A stretch of DNA of 64,000 nt from Oceanomicrobium pacificus (GTDB taxonomy: Bacteria > Pseudomonadota > Alphaproteobacteria > Rhodobacterales > Rhodobacteraceae). Positions 9,092-17,232 of this stretch are shown here, piece by piece. The stretch is taken from assembly GCF_009833495.1 (NCBI RefSeq), contig NZ_WUWG01000007.1, forward strand, positions 1 to 64,000, read 5' to 3'. Below the pieces are notes generated by a model. The model saw only the letters and a program-made list of their open reading frames with translations, ran no database searches and had not been told where the DNA came from. Every line of letters starts with the position of its first letter. The first letter of the stretch is position 1. A program made the translations under genes and the position numbers.

Positions 9092-10141
9092 TCATTCGAT
9101 CATCGTCCAGTCGAGCGCGTCACCCCGTTTCAGATCGCGTCGCGCGCGCCGGCCCAGGACATCCGGCAAGGCTTTCGGCGGCAGCCCGTAACCGGGGCGG
9201 ATCGAGCGCACATGGCTTTCGGTCAGGGTTTCGCCTGCATCCACGTCCGCCACGACATAAAGCGAGCGCCGGAATTTCGCGACCCCCTGCTCGGACGGTT
9301 TCAGCGCATAGCCGACCTGCCCGAGCGACAGGAACGCGTCGTTGCAGGAGCGGACAAGATCCCGGAATTCCTGCGGTTCGAGACTGAAGCTCGAGTCCGG
9401 CCCGCCATCATTGCGGTCGAGCGTGAAATGTTTCTCGATCACCCGCGCCCCGAGCGCGACAGAGGCCACCGACGTGGCGGTGCCGAGCGTATGGTCCGAC
9501 AGGCCCGCCACAACGCTGAAAGCCTCGGCCAGATGGGGAATGGTCCGCAGGTTGGAATCCTCCGCCGGTGCCGGGTAGGAACTGATGCAATGGAGAAGAA
9601 CCAGTTCTTCGCAACCGTTTTCCCTCGCCGTGCGGACGGCGGCCTCGATCTCTCCGAGATTGGCAATGCCGGTCGACATGATCATCGGCTTGCCCTCCCG
9701 CGCAATGCGGGCAATGAGCGGCAGGTCGAGAAGCTCGAAAGAGGCCACCTTGTAAGCCGGCGCGTCGAGGCCCGACAGCAGGTCAACGGCGGTCGGGTCG
9801 AAGGGTGTGGAAAACAGCGTCACGCCCCGTTTCGCAGCCCGCTCGAACATTGCACCGTGCCACTCGAAGGGCGTCTGCGCTTCGGAATAGAGGTCATGCA
9901 GCGTCCGCCCGTCCCACAGGCCACCCTCGATCCGGAACTCCGGCCGGTCGACATCAATCGTCAGCGTGTCGGCCGTATAGGTCTGGATCTTGATCGCGTC
10001 GCAACCGGTATCTGCGGCATGGTCGATCATCTCCAACGCGCGGTCGAGGTCGCCATTATGGTTGGCCGACAGTTCGCAAATCACATAGGGCGGGTGATCG
10101 GGGCCAATCTTGCGGCCGGCGATTTCGATTGTTGCGGTCAT
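9092..10141 (-). CDS. pseI: Pseudaminic acid synthase PseI
   Basis: 349 residues. The NeuB-type TIM barrel starts with YVICELSANHNGDLDRAL and KIQTYTADTLTID, includes LFSTPFDPTAVDLL, YKVASFELLDLPLI and GLSDHTLG, and ends before a SAF (antifreeze-like) domain (about residues 290-349: RRSLYVVADVDAGETLTESHVRSIRPG). NDGGPDSSFSLEPQEF is the form of the motif found in PseI rather than in sialic or legionaminic acid synthases. It condenses 6-deoxy-AltdiNAc with phosphoenolpyruvate to give pseudaminic acid. The start codon overlaps the stop of the PseG-type gene (ATGA), showing coupling. Confidence 0.92.
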   Translation of the reverse strand: MTATIEIAGRKIGPDHPPYVICELSANHNGDLDRALEMIDHAADTGCDAIKIQTYTADTLTIDVDRPEFRIEGGLWDGRTLHDLYSEAQTPFEWHGAMFERAAKRGVTLFSTPFDPTAVDLLSGLDAPAYKVASFELLDLPLIARIAREGKPMIMSTGIANLGEIEAAVRTARENGCEELVLLHCISSYPAPAEDSNLRTIPHLAEAFSVVAGLSDHTLGTATSVASVALGARVIEKHFTLDRNDGGPDSSFSLEPQEFRDLVRSCNDAFLSLGQVGYALKPSEQGVAKFRRSLYVVADVDAGETLTESHVRSIRPGYGLPPKALPDVLGRRARRDLKRGDALDWTMIE

Positions 10142-11604
10142 TCCTGTGTCCCGTTTTGTGCGGGCTCAAACTCGCAGATCACGAATGGACTGTCACGCCC
10201 GACAATTTCAAATCCGGCTCTGGAGAACAGGCGAAGCGAGGCGTCATTGCTTTCGTGGATCATCGCCTGCAAGCGCTGCGTCCCCTGCGCGCCCGCGAAG
10301 CGGGCCACAGCCGCCTTCAGGAGCGGCAATGCCTGACCGGTTCCCCGGCACGCAGGATTGACCGCAATACTGACCGTCGCCACGCCATCGTCGCGTTGGT
10401 CGAAGCGGACCTGGCCGATGGCGCGCCCGTCCCGCTCGCCAATGAACAAAGTGCACCGGTCATCCTGTAGGACCCGTGTCCACCAGCCGCAATGATCGGT
10501 CCATGGAATAGGGTCCGCGGACCCTTGCAAATGCCGGCTGTCCGGATCGTTTCGCCAGAACCAGATATTCGCGCGATCCTGGTCCGCAGCGGTCCGGAGT
10601 CTGAGCGGCGCATCGTGCCGGACTTTCGGACGGTCCGCGGCGGAGGTGCGGAGCATGTCTGCCAGTCGGTTTGCGCCCTGACCGTCACAGAGCGCCATGG
10701 CACTCCGGCGCATCGCCTGCCGCGCATCCGCATCCGCCTGGAGCTTGACCACGGCAGCGATCATACTGTCCTGGTCGTCGGCCACGATGGCGGCGCCCGC
10801 CCTGGACAGAGCCGCTGCATTGTCCCGCTGGTTCTCCGCGACGATGGCCACCACGGACGGCAGGCCCAGACAGGCGCGCTCCCACGTGGTGCCGCCTGCC
10901 GAACCGACCGCGAGGTCGGCCGAAGCCATCAGTTGCGCAACATCGCGCGTGTCGACGTGGCACGCCACGCGAGCAGATGCGTCAGCGAGCGCCATCAGCG
11001 GCTTCAGGCTCGGCGCGGCCGACCCTATAGCCACGTCGATCATGACGTCGGGCAAAGCCTCCGCCAAGGCGCGCGCCACCGGAAGTGCCCAGGCGCCAAA
11101 ATCCGTCAGCCCGAAGCTGAGAAATAACCGTTCCACCTTGCCGGCCCTGTCCGGCAGAGTCCGGCGCAGTTCCCCAAATTCCGGGCGCAGTAGGGCATAG
11201 TCGCCGCCGGTCAGAACAGTGGCGTCGGAAGGCACGAACCCGAGATAGTCACGGGCCGCACGTCCGGGCGTCGGATCACAGAGGATATCGCAATCCCGCG
11301 GCCGTGCCGGGGCATCTTCGAGCACAAGGACCCGTGTCCCATGGCGGCGCGCCTGTGTGCCAACGGCGGGATCGATCCCGTATCCGTCAACAACCAACAC
11401 ATCTACTTCGTCAAAATCTGATATTTTTTCAGATACTTCAAATTCATTCTTCAGAACATGTCTGACGAAGGGCACGTGATCCGGCGATGCCGAGAAGGCG
11501 CCATGGTCGCCGGATGCGTGCAGCGCACGCGCCAGCGTGAGCGACCGCATCACGTGTCCACCGCCGATCTCGGGGCTGCCTTCGACGAGAAAACGCACCC
11601 GCAT
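10138..11604 (-). CDS. pseG: PseG sugar-nucleotide hydrolase fused to a GNAT acetyltransferase (PseG-PseH type)
   Basis: 488 residues with two domains. Residues 1 to about 335 are PseG, the UDP-2,4-diacetamido-2,4,6-trideoxy-altrose hydrolase of the GT-B fold: EGSPEIGGGHVMRSL places His at residue 17, the catalytic position in Campylobacter PseG, and SADLAVGSAGGTTWERACLGLPSV is the donor-binding half. Residues about 345-488 are a GNAT domain: WFWRNDPDSRHL, then VNPACRGTGQALPLL (acetyl-CoA loop) and SNDASLRLFSRAGFEIVG. The operon has no separate pseH, so this domain most likely does the N4-acetylation before hydrolysis. The frame is continuous, with no sign of a frameshift. Confidence 0.88.
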   Translation of the reverse strand: MRVRFLVEGSPEIGGGHVMRSLTLARALHASGDHGAFSASPDHVPFVRHVLKNEFEVSEKISDFDEVDVLVVDGYGIDPAVGTQARRHGTRVLVLEDAPARPRDCDILCDPTPGRAARDYLGFVPSDATVLTGGDYALLRPEFGELRRTLPDRAGKVERLFLSFGLTDFGAWALPVARALAEALPDVMIDVAIGSAAPSLKPLMALADASARVACHVDTRDVAQLMASADLAVGSAGGTTWERACLGLPSVVAIVAENQRDNAAALSRAGAAIVADDQDSMIAAVVKLQADADARQAMRRSAMALCDGQGANRLADMLRTSAADRPKVRHDAPLRLRTAADQDRANIWFWRNDPDSRHLQGSADPIPWTDHCGWWTRVLQDDRCTLFIGERDGRAIGQVRFDQRDDGVATVSIAVNPACRGTGQALPLLKAAVARFAGAQGTQRLQAMIHESNDASLRLFSRAGFEIVGRDSPFVICEFEPAQNGTQE

Positions 11605-11607
11605 CGG

Positions 11608-12288
11608 TCAACTCCGGATCGATTTCAGCGCTTCGGCAAATTTCCAGTCGGCCGGCTCGTCAATGTCGCAAACATCCCAACGGTCGAGGATGACAGGTCG
11701 TGCATTGTCCCACGGACGCCTGTCGGGTTCCCGCCATTGGGCAGCGGTTGCGAAATAGAACTGGCCCGCATCGGCATAAGCCGGTTCCAGATCCTGGCTC
11801 CGCAGCGGCATCTGGTCGGGGAAGAACGGCACGGCCCGCGCGCCTTCGAGGCGGTAGCTGCGCTGGAACGGGCTTGGCAGCGCCACCATCGACATGGCGA
11901 AGCCTGTTGCGTCACCCGCGAGCGCCGCCAGGCCCTGCCGCAAATGTGCCGGCGTCACGAGTGCCGCGGTGGCATATAGGCAGCAGACGACAGTTCCCGG
12001 CGCCAGATCGAGCCGGTCCACCGCATCGCGGATCACCTCCGTAGTCGTGCTGAAATCGTCCGCCAAGTCGGCGTCGCGCCGGAACGGAACCTCTGCACCT
12101 TCCGCTTCTGCCACTTGCGCGATTTCTGCATCCTCCGTGCTGACGATGATCCGCGCGAAAAGCCCGGACGCACGGGCTGCCGCAATCGGCCATGCGATCA
12201 TCGGCCGGCCGCAAAAGGGGGCCACATTCTTGCGCGGAATGCGCTTCGATCCGCCGCGCGCCGGCAGGATGCAAACGGCTTCGCTCAT
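11608..12288 (-). CDS. pseF: Pseudaminic acid cytidylyltransferase PseF
   Basis: 226 residues, typical for the family. The N-terminus CILPARGGSKRIPRKN is the CTP-binding motif of CMP-nonulosonate synthetases. Downstream are RIIVSTEDAEIAQVA, AEVPFRRDADLADD and RSQDLEPAYADAGQFYFA; the last distinguishes PseF from NeuA and from legionaminate enzymes. It activates pseudaminic acid as CMP-Pse, the donor for surface glycosylation. It sits between pseC (4-bp overlap) and the pseG-type fusion (3-bp gap) on the minus strand. Confidence 0.92.
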   Translation of the reverse strand: MSEAVCILPARGGSKRIPRKNVAPFCGRPMIAWPIAAARASGLFARIIVSTEDAEIAQVAEAEGAEVPFRRDADLADDFSTTTEVIRDAVDRLDLAPGTVVCCLYATAALVTPAHLRQGLAALAGDATGFAMSMVALPSPFQRSYRLEGARAVPFFPDQMPLRSQDLEPAYADAGQFYFATAAQWREPDRRPWDNARPVILDRWDVCDIDEPADWKFAEALKSIRS

Positions 12289-13457
12289 CCCGCGGTCCCG
12301 AGCGCCCGTGCCAGCGACTGGACGACCCGGTCCTGCATCCCGTCGGTCAGTCCGGGGAACATCGGGATGCTGATCGCACGGCTGTAATAGTCTTCAGCCG
12401 CCGGGAACCGGCCGGGCGCAAAGCCCATCTGTCTGTAGAAAGGCTGCAGATGAATGGGAATGTAGTGAACGTTGACGCCGATATTGTCCGCCCGCATGGC
12501 GTCGAAGACGGGCCGGCGGGCCGCGGCATCATCCAGCAGCACGACATAGAGGTGCAGTCCCGAAGCGCCGAAAGGACCACGCTCCAGCCAGCGGAGCGGC
12601 AGTTCGGCCAGTAGCTGGTCGTATCGGGCCGCGATCGAGTGCCGGGCGGTGATGATCTCGGACAGGCGGGTCATCTGGCTCGTGCCGAGCGCGGCCTGGA
12701 TGTCGGTGATCCGGTAATTGTAGCCGAGCGCCTGCTGCTCATAATACCACGGCCCGTCATCGGCTTGCTGGTAACGGCTCGCCTCACGCGTGATGCCATG
12801 CGTGCGCAGGTCGTTCATCCGCGCGGCCAGTTCGGGATTGCGGGTCAACGCGGCGCCGCCCTCTCCGCTCGTCACGATCTTCACCGGATGAAAGCTGAAG
12901 ACGCAGATATCGGAATGGGCGCAGGACCCGATCGGCTGGCCGTCATGGTGGCCGCCGATGCAATGAGACGCATCCTCGACGACGCGGAACCCGTACTCCT
13001 TCGCCAGCACACCGATGCGCGCCATGTCACAGCTATGGCCGGCAAAATGCACCGGCACGAGCACCTTGGGCAGCCGCCCTTCGGCTTTGGCCGTGATGAG
13101 CCGCCGCTCCAGATCGTCGACATCCATCAGCGCCGTGGCCGGGTCGATATCGACAAAATCGACCGACGCGCCGCAATAGAGTCCGCAATTGGCCGAGGCG
13201 ACGAAGCTGATCGGACTGGTCCAAAGATGGTCGCCGGGGCCGAGGCCGAGCGCCATGCAGGCGATGTGGAGCGCCGCGGTGGCACTGCTGACCGCGATCG
13301 CATGCGGCGCCTCGCACGCGTTGGTCAGCGCCGCCTCGAACGCGGCGATGGCCGGTCCCTGGGTCAGGAAATCAGACCGCAGCACCGCGTCGACGGCGGA
13401 GACATCCTCGTCCCGAATGTCCTGCCGGCCATAGGGGATGAAGGGCGCGTCAGTCAT
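12285..13457 (-). CDS. pseC: UDP-4-amino-4,6-dideoxy-AltNAc transaminase PseC
   Basis: 390 residues of the DegT/DnrJ/EryC1/StrS aminotransferase fold (fold type I, PLP). VSSATAALHIACMALGLGPGD binds the cofactor phosphate, VVEDASHCIGG holds the Asp that contacts the pyridine nitrogen, and FSFHPVKIVTSGEGG carries the Schiff-base lysine (Lys193). GYNYRITDIQAALG and HVHYIPIHLQPFYR-type motifs close the active site. It transfers an amino group from glutamate to C4 of the PseB product. The 8-bp overlap with pseB and 4-bp overlap with pseF show a single transcript. Confidence 0.93.
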   Translation of the reverse strand: MTDAPFIPYGRQDIRDEDVSAVDAVLRSDFLTQGPAIAAFEAALTNACEAPHAIAVSSATAALHIACMALGLGPGDHLWTSPISFVASANCGLYCGASVDFVDIDPATALMDVDDLERRLITAKAEGRLPKVLVPVHFAGHSCDMARIGVLAKEYGFRVVEDASHCIGGHHDGQPIGSCAHSDICVFSFHPVKIVTSGEGGAALTRNPELAARMNDLRTHGITREASRYQQADDGPWYYEQQALGYNYRITDIQAALGTSQMTRLSEIITARHSIAARYDQLLAELPLRWLERGPFGASGLHLYVVLLDDAAARRPVFDAMRADNIGVNVHYIPIHLQPFYRQMGFAPGRFPAAEDYYSRAISIPMFPGLTDGMQDRVVQSLARALGTAG

Positions 13458-14457
13458 AGGCGCCGGGAATTTCCTGTGCGATCAGGTCCTTCAACTCCTC
13501 CGCGGTCAGGAACTCGCTATTGTCGCCGGAATTGTAGGAAAAGCCTTCGGGCACCAGCGCCGCGCCGGTGCGGGATTTATAGGCTTCGATGAAGTCCACA
13601 TCGCCCGAGGGCAGAATCGCGTAATATTTGCCGAGATCGAGCGTGTTGTAGCAATCGCTGGCAGTGATCATTTCCTCATGCAGCTTTTCGCCCGGCCGGA
13701 TGCCGACGATCTTGGTCTCGCACCCGGGTGCGATCGCGGCGGCCACATCGAGGATGTTGTAGCTCGGAATCTTCGGCACGAAGATTTCGCCGCCGACCGC
13801 GTTCTCAATCGACCAGAGAACCATGGCGACGCCTTCGTCGAGCGTGATGTTGAACCGCGTCATGCCCGGGTCGGTGATCGGCAGGGTGCCACTGTCGCGC
13901 TGGCCGAGAAAGAAGGGAATGACCGATCCGCGGCTGCCCATCACATTGCCGTAGCGCACAACGGAGAGCTTCAGATCCCGCGATCCGCGCATGTTGTTGG
14001 CCGATACGAATAGCTTGTCGGAACAGAGTTTCGTCGCGCCATAAAGGTTGATCGGCGCGGCCGCCTTGTCGGTCGAGAGCGCAACGACCGCCGAGACGTT
14101 CGTGTCGAGGCATGCCTCGATGACATTCTGCGCGCCGAGCACGTTGGTCTTGATACATTCAAACGGATTGTACTCCGCCGCCGGAACCTGCTTGAGCGCT
14201 GCAGCATGGATCACGATATCCACATCTTCGAGCGCGCGGCGCAACCGGTCCTGATCGCGCACATCACCGATGAAATAGCGCAGGGCCGGGAAATCGCGGG
14301 GCGAGAAGCTCTGCTGCATCTCGAACTGTTTCAACTCGTCGCGCGAGAAGATGATGAGACGCCTGACATCGGGATAATCCTGCAGGACCTTGCGCACGAA
14401 GGCCTTGCCGAACGAGCCGGTACCGCCCGTTACCAGAATGGATTTTCCGTTCAGCAT
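13450..14457 (-). CDS. pseB: UDP-GlcNAc 4,6-dehydratase (5-inverting) PseB
   Basis: 335 residues from the ATG at 14457, which has GGGGAG seven bases upstream; an in-frame start at 14493 would bypass this site. The SDR-type Rossmann motif TGGTGSFG is at residues 10-17. Family hallmarks follow: HAAALKQVPAAEYNPFE, ALSTDKAAAPINLYGATKL (Thr-Asp-Lys and Tyr-Lys catalytic residues), GNVMGSRGSVIPFF and GIRPGEKLHEEM. It dehydrates UDP-GlcNAc and inverts C5, the committed step to pseudaminic acid. It is the first gene of the pse operon, facing galE across a 178-bp divergent promoter region. Confidence 0.94.
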   Translation of the reverse strand: MLNGKSILVTGGTGSFGKAFVRKVLQDYPDVRRLIIFSRDELKQFEMQQSFSPRDFPALRYFIGDVRDQDRLRRALEDVDIVIHAAALKQVPAAEYNPFECIKTNVLGAQNVIEACLDTNVSAVVALSTDKAAAPINLYGATKLCSDKLFVSANNMRGSRDLKLSVVRYGNVMGSRGSVIPFFLGQRDSGTLPITDPGMTRFNITLDEGVAMVLWSIENAVGGEIFVPKIPSYNILDVAAAIAPGCETKIVGIRPGEKLHEEMITASDCYNTLDLGKYYAILPSGDVDFIEAYKSRTGAALVPEGFSYNSGDNSEFLTAEELKDLIAQEIPGAYD

Positions 14458-14635
14458 GGGCACACTCCCCTGAATTTGCAGCATCGCCCCCATCGCGGAG
14501 CCGGCGCACCCTGTCTAGCTTGCAGGCTGTGGCACGTCCACGCAGAAATGGGCGGCACCATCGGAGCAGGACCGCCTTGACCTGCTTGCCCAATCCACTA
14601 TCCCGAAAGGAGTTTGGCGGTTGAGAGGGGGACCT
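14458..14635. promoter_or_regulatory. Divergent promoter region between pseB and galE
   Basis: 178 bp separate two outward-facing carbohydrate genes. Ribosome binding sites are clear at both ends: GGGGAG for pseB and GAGAGGGGGA for galE. No convincing operator palindrome was found. The shared region suggests co-expression of UDP-sugar supply and pseudaminic acid synthesis; this is an inference from layout. Confidence 0.45.
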
Positions 14636-15658
14636 ATGCGGATCGTTGTGACCGGCGGCGCGGGCTATATCGGGTCGCATACGGTGCTGGAACTGCTCGC
14701 CGACGGGCACGAGATTGCCGTGCTCGACAATTTCTCAAACGCCACGCCTGAGTCGCTGCGCCGCGTTGCGCAACTGACCAACCGGTCTTTCGATGTGACC
14801 CGCGGCGACATTCGTGACGCGGCGGCGCTCGATGCGCTCTTCACCCGTTTCCGGCCCGAGGCCGTGATCCATTTTGCCGGGCTGAAAGCCGTCGGCGAAA
14901 GCGTGGCCGAACCGCTCCGCTACTATGATCACAACGTGCGCGGCAGCCTGTCGCTGATCGAGGCGATGGACCGGCACGGCTGCCCAGCGATCGTCTTTTC
15001 CAGTTCCGCCACCGTCTATGGCGATCCGGACTACCTGCCCTATGACGAGGCCCATCCCCGCCGGCCCACCAATGTCTATGGCCGGACCAAGCTCGCCGTC
15101 GAGGAGATGCTGGCCGACTGGTGCGTGTCGAACGCCGCCACCTCGGCGGTTCTTCTGCGCTATTTCAACCCGGTGGGCGCCCATTCCTCGGGCCGGATCG
15201 GGGAGGATCCGTCCGACATCCCGAACAACCTGATGCCGTTCATCAGCCAGGTCGCGGTGGGGCGGCGGCCGCATCTGTCGGTGTTCGGGTCGGACTATGA
15301 GACGCGCGACGGCACCGGATTGCGGGACTATGTCCATGTGGTCGACCTTGCCCGCGCACATGTGGCGGCCGTCCGCCATGCCGCCGGGCGCACCGGCTGC
15401 GACCCAATCAACCTTGGGACCGGCGACGGGGCGACGGTGCTCGAAGTGGTTGCCGCGTTCGAGAAGGCCGCAGGCCTGTCCATCCCGCTGGAAATGGCCG
15501 ACCGGCGGCCGGGTGACCTGCCGGCCTATTATGCCGATGCCGGCAAGGCGCGGGACGTGCTCGGCTGGCAGGCCGAATACGGGCTGGAGGAGATCTGTGC
15601 CTCGGCCTGGGGCTGGCAGAAAGCCAATCCGATGGGATACGGGCCGGAAAAATCTTGA
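14636..15658 (+). CDS. galE: UDP-glucose 4-epimerase GalE
   Basis: 340 residues from the ATG at 14636, preceded by GAGAGGGGGA; the in-frame start at 14621 would lie inside that site. Residues 5-14 are the NAD-binding TGGAGYIGSH motif, FSSSATVYG carries the catalytic Ser/Thr, and Tyr148/Lys152 form the YxxxK pair in NVYGRTK. LRYFNPVGAHSSGRIGEDP, GLRDYVHVVDLARAH and INLGTGDGATVLEV are standard GalE motifs. It interconverts UDP-glucose and UDP-galactose (or the N-acetyl forms) for surface polysaccharide. Divergent from the pse operon, so likely part of the same glycan programme. Confidence 0.93.
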   Translation: MRIVVTGGAGYIGSHTVLELLADGHEIAVLDNFSNATPESLRRVAQLTNRSFDVTRGDIRDAAALDALFTRFRPEAVIHFAGLKAVGESVAEPLRYYDHNVRGSLSLIEAMDRHGCPAIVFSSSATVYGDPDYLPYDEAHPRRPTNVYGRTKLAVEEMLADWCVSNAATSAVLLRYFNPVGAHSSGRIGEDPSDIPNNLMPFISQVAVGRRPHLSVFGSDYETRDGTGLRDYVHVVDLARAHVAAVRHAAGRTGCDPINLGTGDGATVLEVVAAFEKAAGLSIPLEMADRRPGDLPAYYADAGKARDVLGWQAEYGLEEICASAWGWQKANPMGYGPEKS

Positions 15659-15761
15659 AAAATTGAACGGAACGGCGCTTCTCCTGCGTATAGGATAAAA
15701 CGACCTGCACTGCGGGATCGGCTGCGAGCCGTCCGCGCAGCGCCCACCGACGGGACGCGCC

Positions 15762-17231
15762 ATGAATTTCCTTCTCCGCAGCCTTGCTGGCCTTTTGCTC
15801 TTTGCCGTGACACTCGGCCTGCTCGGGCTGGCCGCTGGGCAGATCATCTGGGCGTCGAAGGAAGTGGCAGGTGGCGGCCCGCCGCAGCGTGGCGGGGGCG
15901 AGCGCAGCTTCTCCGTTCAGGTCGACCGGTTCGCACGCGGACCCGAGACGCCTGTGATCCTGTCCTACGGCACGGTGGAGGCTGCCCGCTCGCTGGAATT
16001 GCGCGCATTGACCGGCGGCCGGATCGTCGAACTGTCGGAGGATTTCCGCGACGGTGGCACGGTCGCGGAGGGCGAGCTTTTGTTCCGCATCGACCCGGCA
16101 CGGGCCACATCCGCCCTCAACATCGCCACCATTGCGCTTGAGGAACGCCGCGCCGAACTGGCCGAGGCCGAGGACCGGCGCGACCTGACGGAGGACGAAC
16201 TGGATGCCGCGATCCAGCAGCGTGACTTGCGCGCGCAGGCGCTGGCACGACAGGATGATCTGCAGGCCCGCGGGGTCGGCACGGCACAAGCCGCGGAAGA
16301 TGCGCAACTGTCCCTGTCCGCCGCCGAACAGACGTTGGTGCGCCAGCGGCAGGCACTGGCAGAGGCCGAAGCCGCGATCCGCACCGCGCGTATTGCCGTG
16401 GACCGAGCGGGGATCGACCTCAGCGATGCCGAACGCGCGCTGGCGGAAACCGAGGTTGCGGCCCCGTTCGCGGGCGTGCTGAGCGACGTGACGGCGATCC
16501 TCGGAAGGCTCGTCTCGGCAAATGAGAAGCTCGGCCAGTTGATCGACCCGACCGCGCTCGAAGTGGCCTTCCGCGTGTCCAACGCCCAGTTCGCGCGGCT
16601 GCTCGATGACGGCGGCACCCTGCAGAAACTGCCGCTCAGCGTAACTCTGGAACTGGACGACATCCCCTTCACGCTCGAAGGCCGGATCGACCGGGTCGGC
16701 GCCGAGGTGGGCGACGGGCAGACCGGGCGGCTGATCTTCGCGCAGATCCGCCAGGCCGGGCAGCAGATCCTGCAGCCCGGCGATTTCCTGACGGTGGAGA
16801 TCGTGGAGCCGGAGTTGACGGATGTGTCGCGCATCCCCGCAGATGCCGCCACCAGCGACGGGCGGGTGCTCGTGCTGGACGATGAGGACCGGCTGGAGGA
16901 GATCACCCTGCCGATCCTGCGCCGGATCGGGGATGAACTGATCGTCGCCGATGCACCGGAGGGGCGCCGCTATGTGCGGGAGCGCCTGCCGCAGCTCGGC
17001 GCGGGGATCAAGGTCAAGCCGGTCACCCCGCCGGGCGAAGAGGGCGCGCAGGCACCTGCTGCACCGCAGTCGGTCGTGCTTGACGAGGCGCGCCGCGCGC
17101 GGCTCATCGCCTTTGTCGAGGCCAACACGCGGATGCCGGCGGACATGCGCGAGCGGATCCTGAAACAGTTGGAGGCCGAAGAAGTGCCGGTCGCGGTTGT
17201 GGAACGGCTCGAATCACGGATGGGAGGCTGA
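15762..17231 (+). CDS. RND efflux periplasmic adaptor (HlyD/AcrA-type membrane fusion protein)
   Basis: 489 residues. An N-terminal membrane anchor (LLRSLAGLLLFAVTLGLLGLAAG) is followed by a lipoyl half (LRALTGGRIVELSEDFRDGGTVAEGELLFRID), a long Ala/Glu/Arg-rich coiled-coil hairpin at about residues 115-230, the second lipoyl half (TEVAAPFAGVLSDV) and a beta-barrel domain. Beyond the usual end there is an extra tail of about 80 residues with a Pro-rich linker and a charged helix. It joins the downstream RND pump to an outer-membrane channel. The pump start follows one base after this stop. No TolC-like gene is present in the window. Confidence 0.9.
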   Translation: MNFLLRSLAGLLLFAVTLGLLGLAAGQIIWASKEVAGGGPPQRGGGERSFSVQVDRFARGPETPVILSYGTVEAARSLELRALTGGRIVELSEDFRDGGTVAEGELLFRIDPARATSALNIATIALEERRAELAEAEDRRDLTEDELDAAIQQRDLRAQALARQDDLQARGVGTAQAAEDAQLSLSAAEQTLVRQRQALAEAEAAIRTARIAVDRAGIDLSDAERALAETEVAAPFAGVLSDVTAILGRLVSANEKLGQLIDPTALEVAFRVSNAQFARLLDDGGTLQKLPLSVTLELDDIPFTLEGRIDRVGAEVGDGQTGRLIFAQIRQAGQQILQPGDFLTVEIVEPELTDVSRIPADAATSDGRVLVLDDEDRLEEITLPILRRIGDELIVADAPEGRRYVRERLPQLGAGIKVKPVTPPGEEGAQAPAAPQSVVLDEARRARLIAFVEANTRMPADMRERILKQLEAEEVPVAVVERLESRMGG

Positions 17232-17232
17232 G

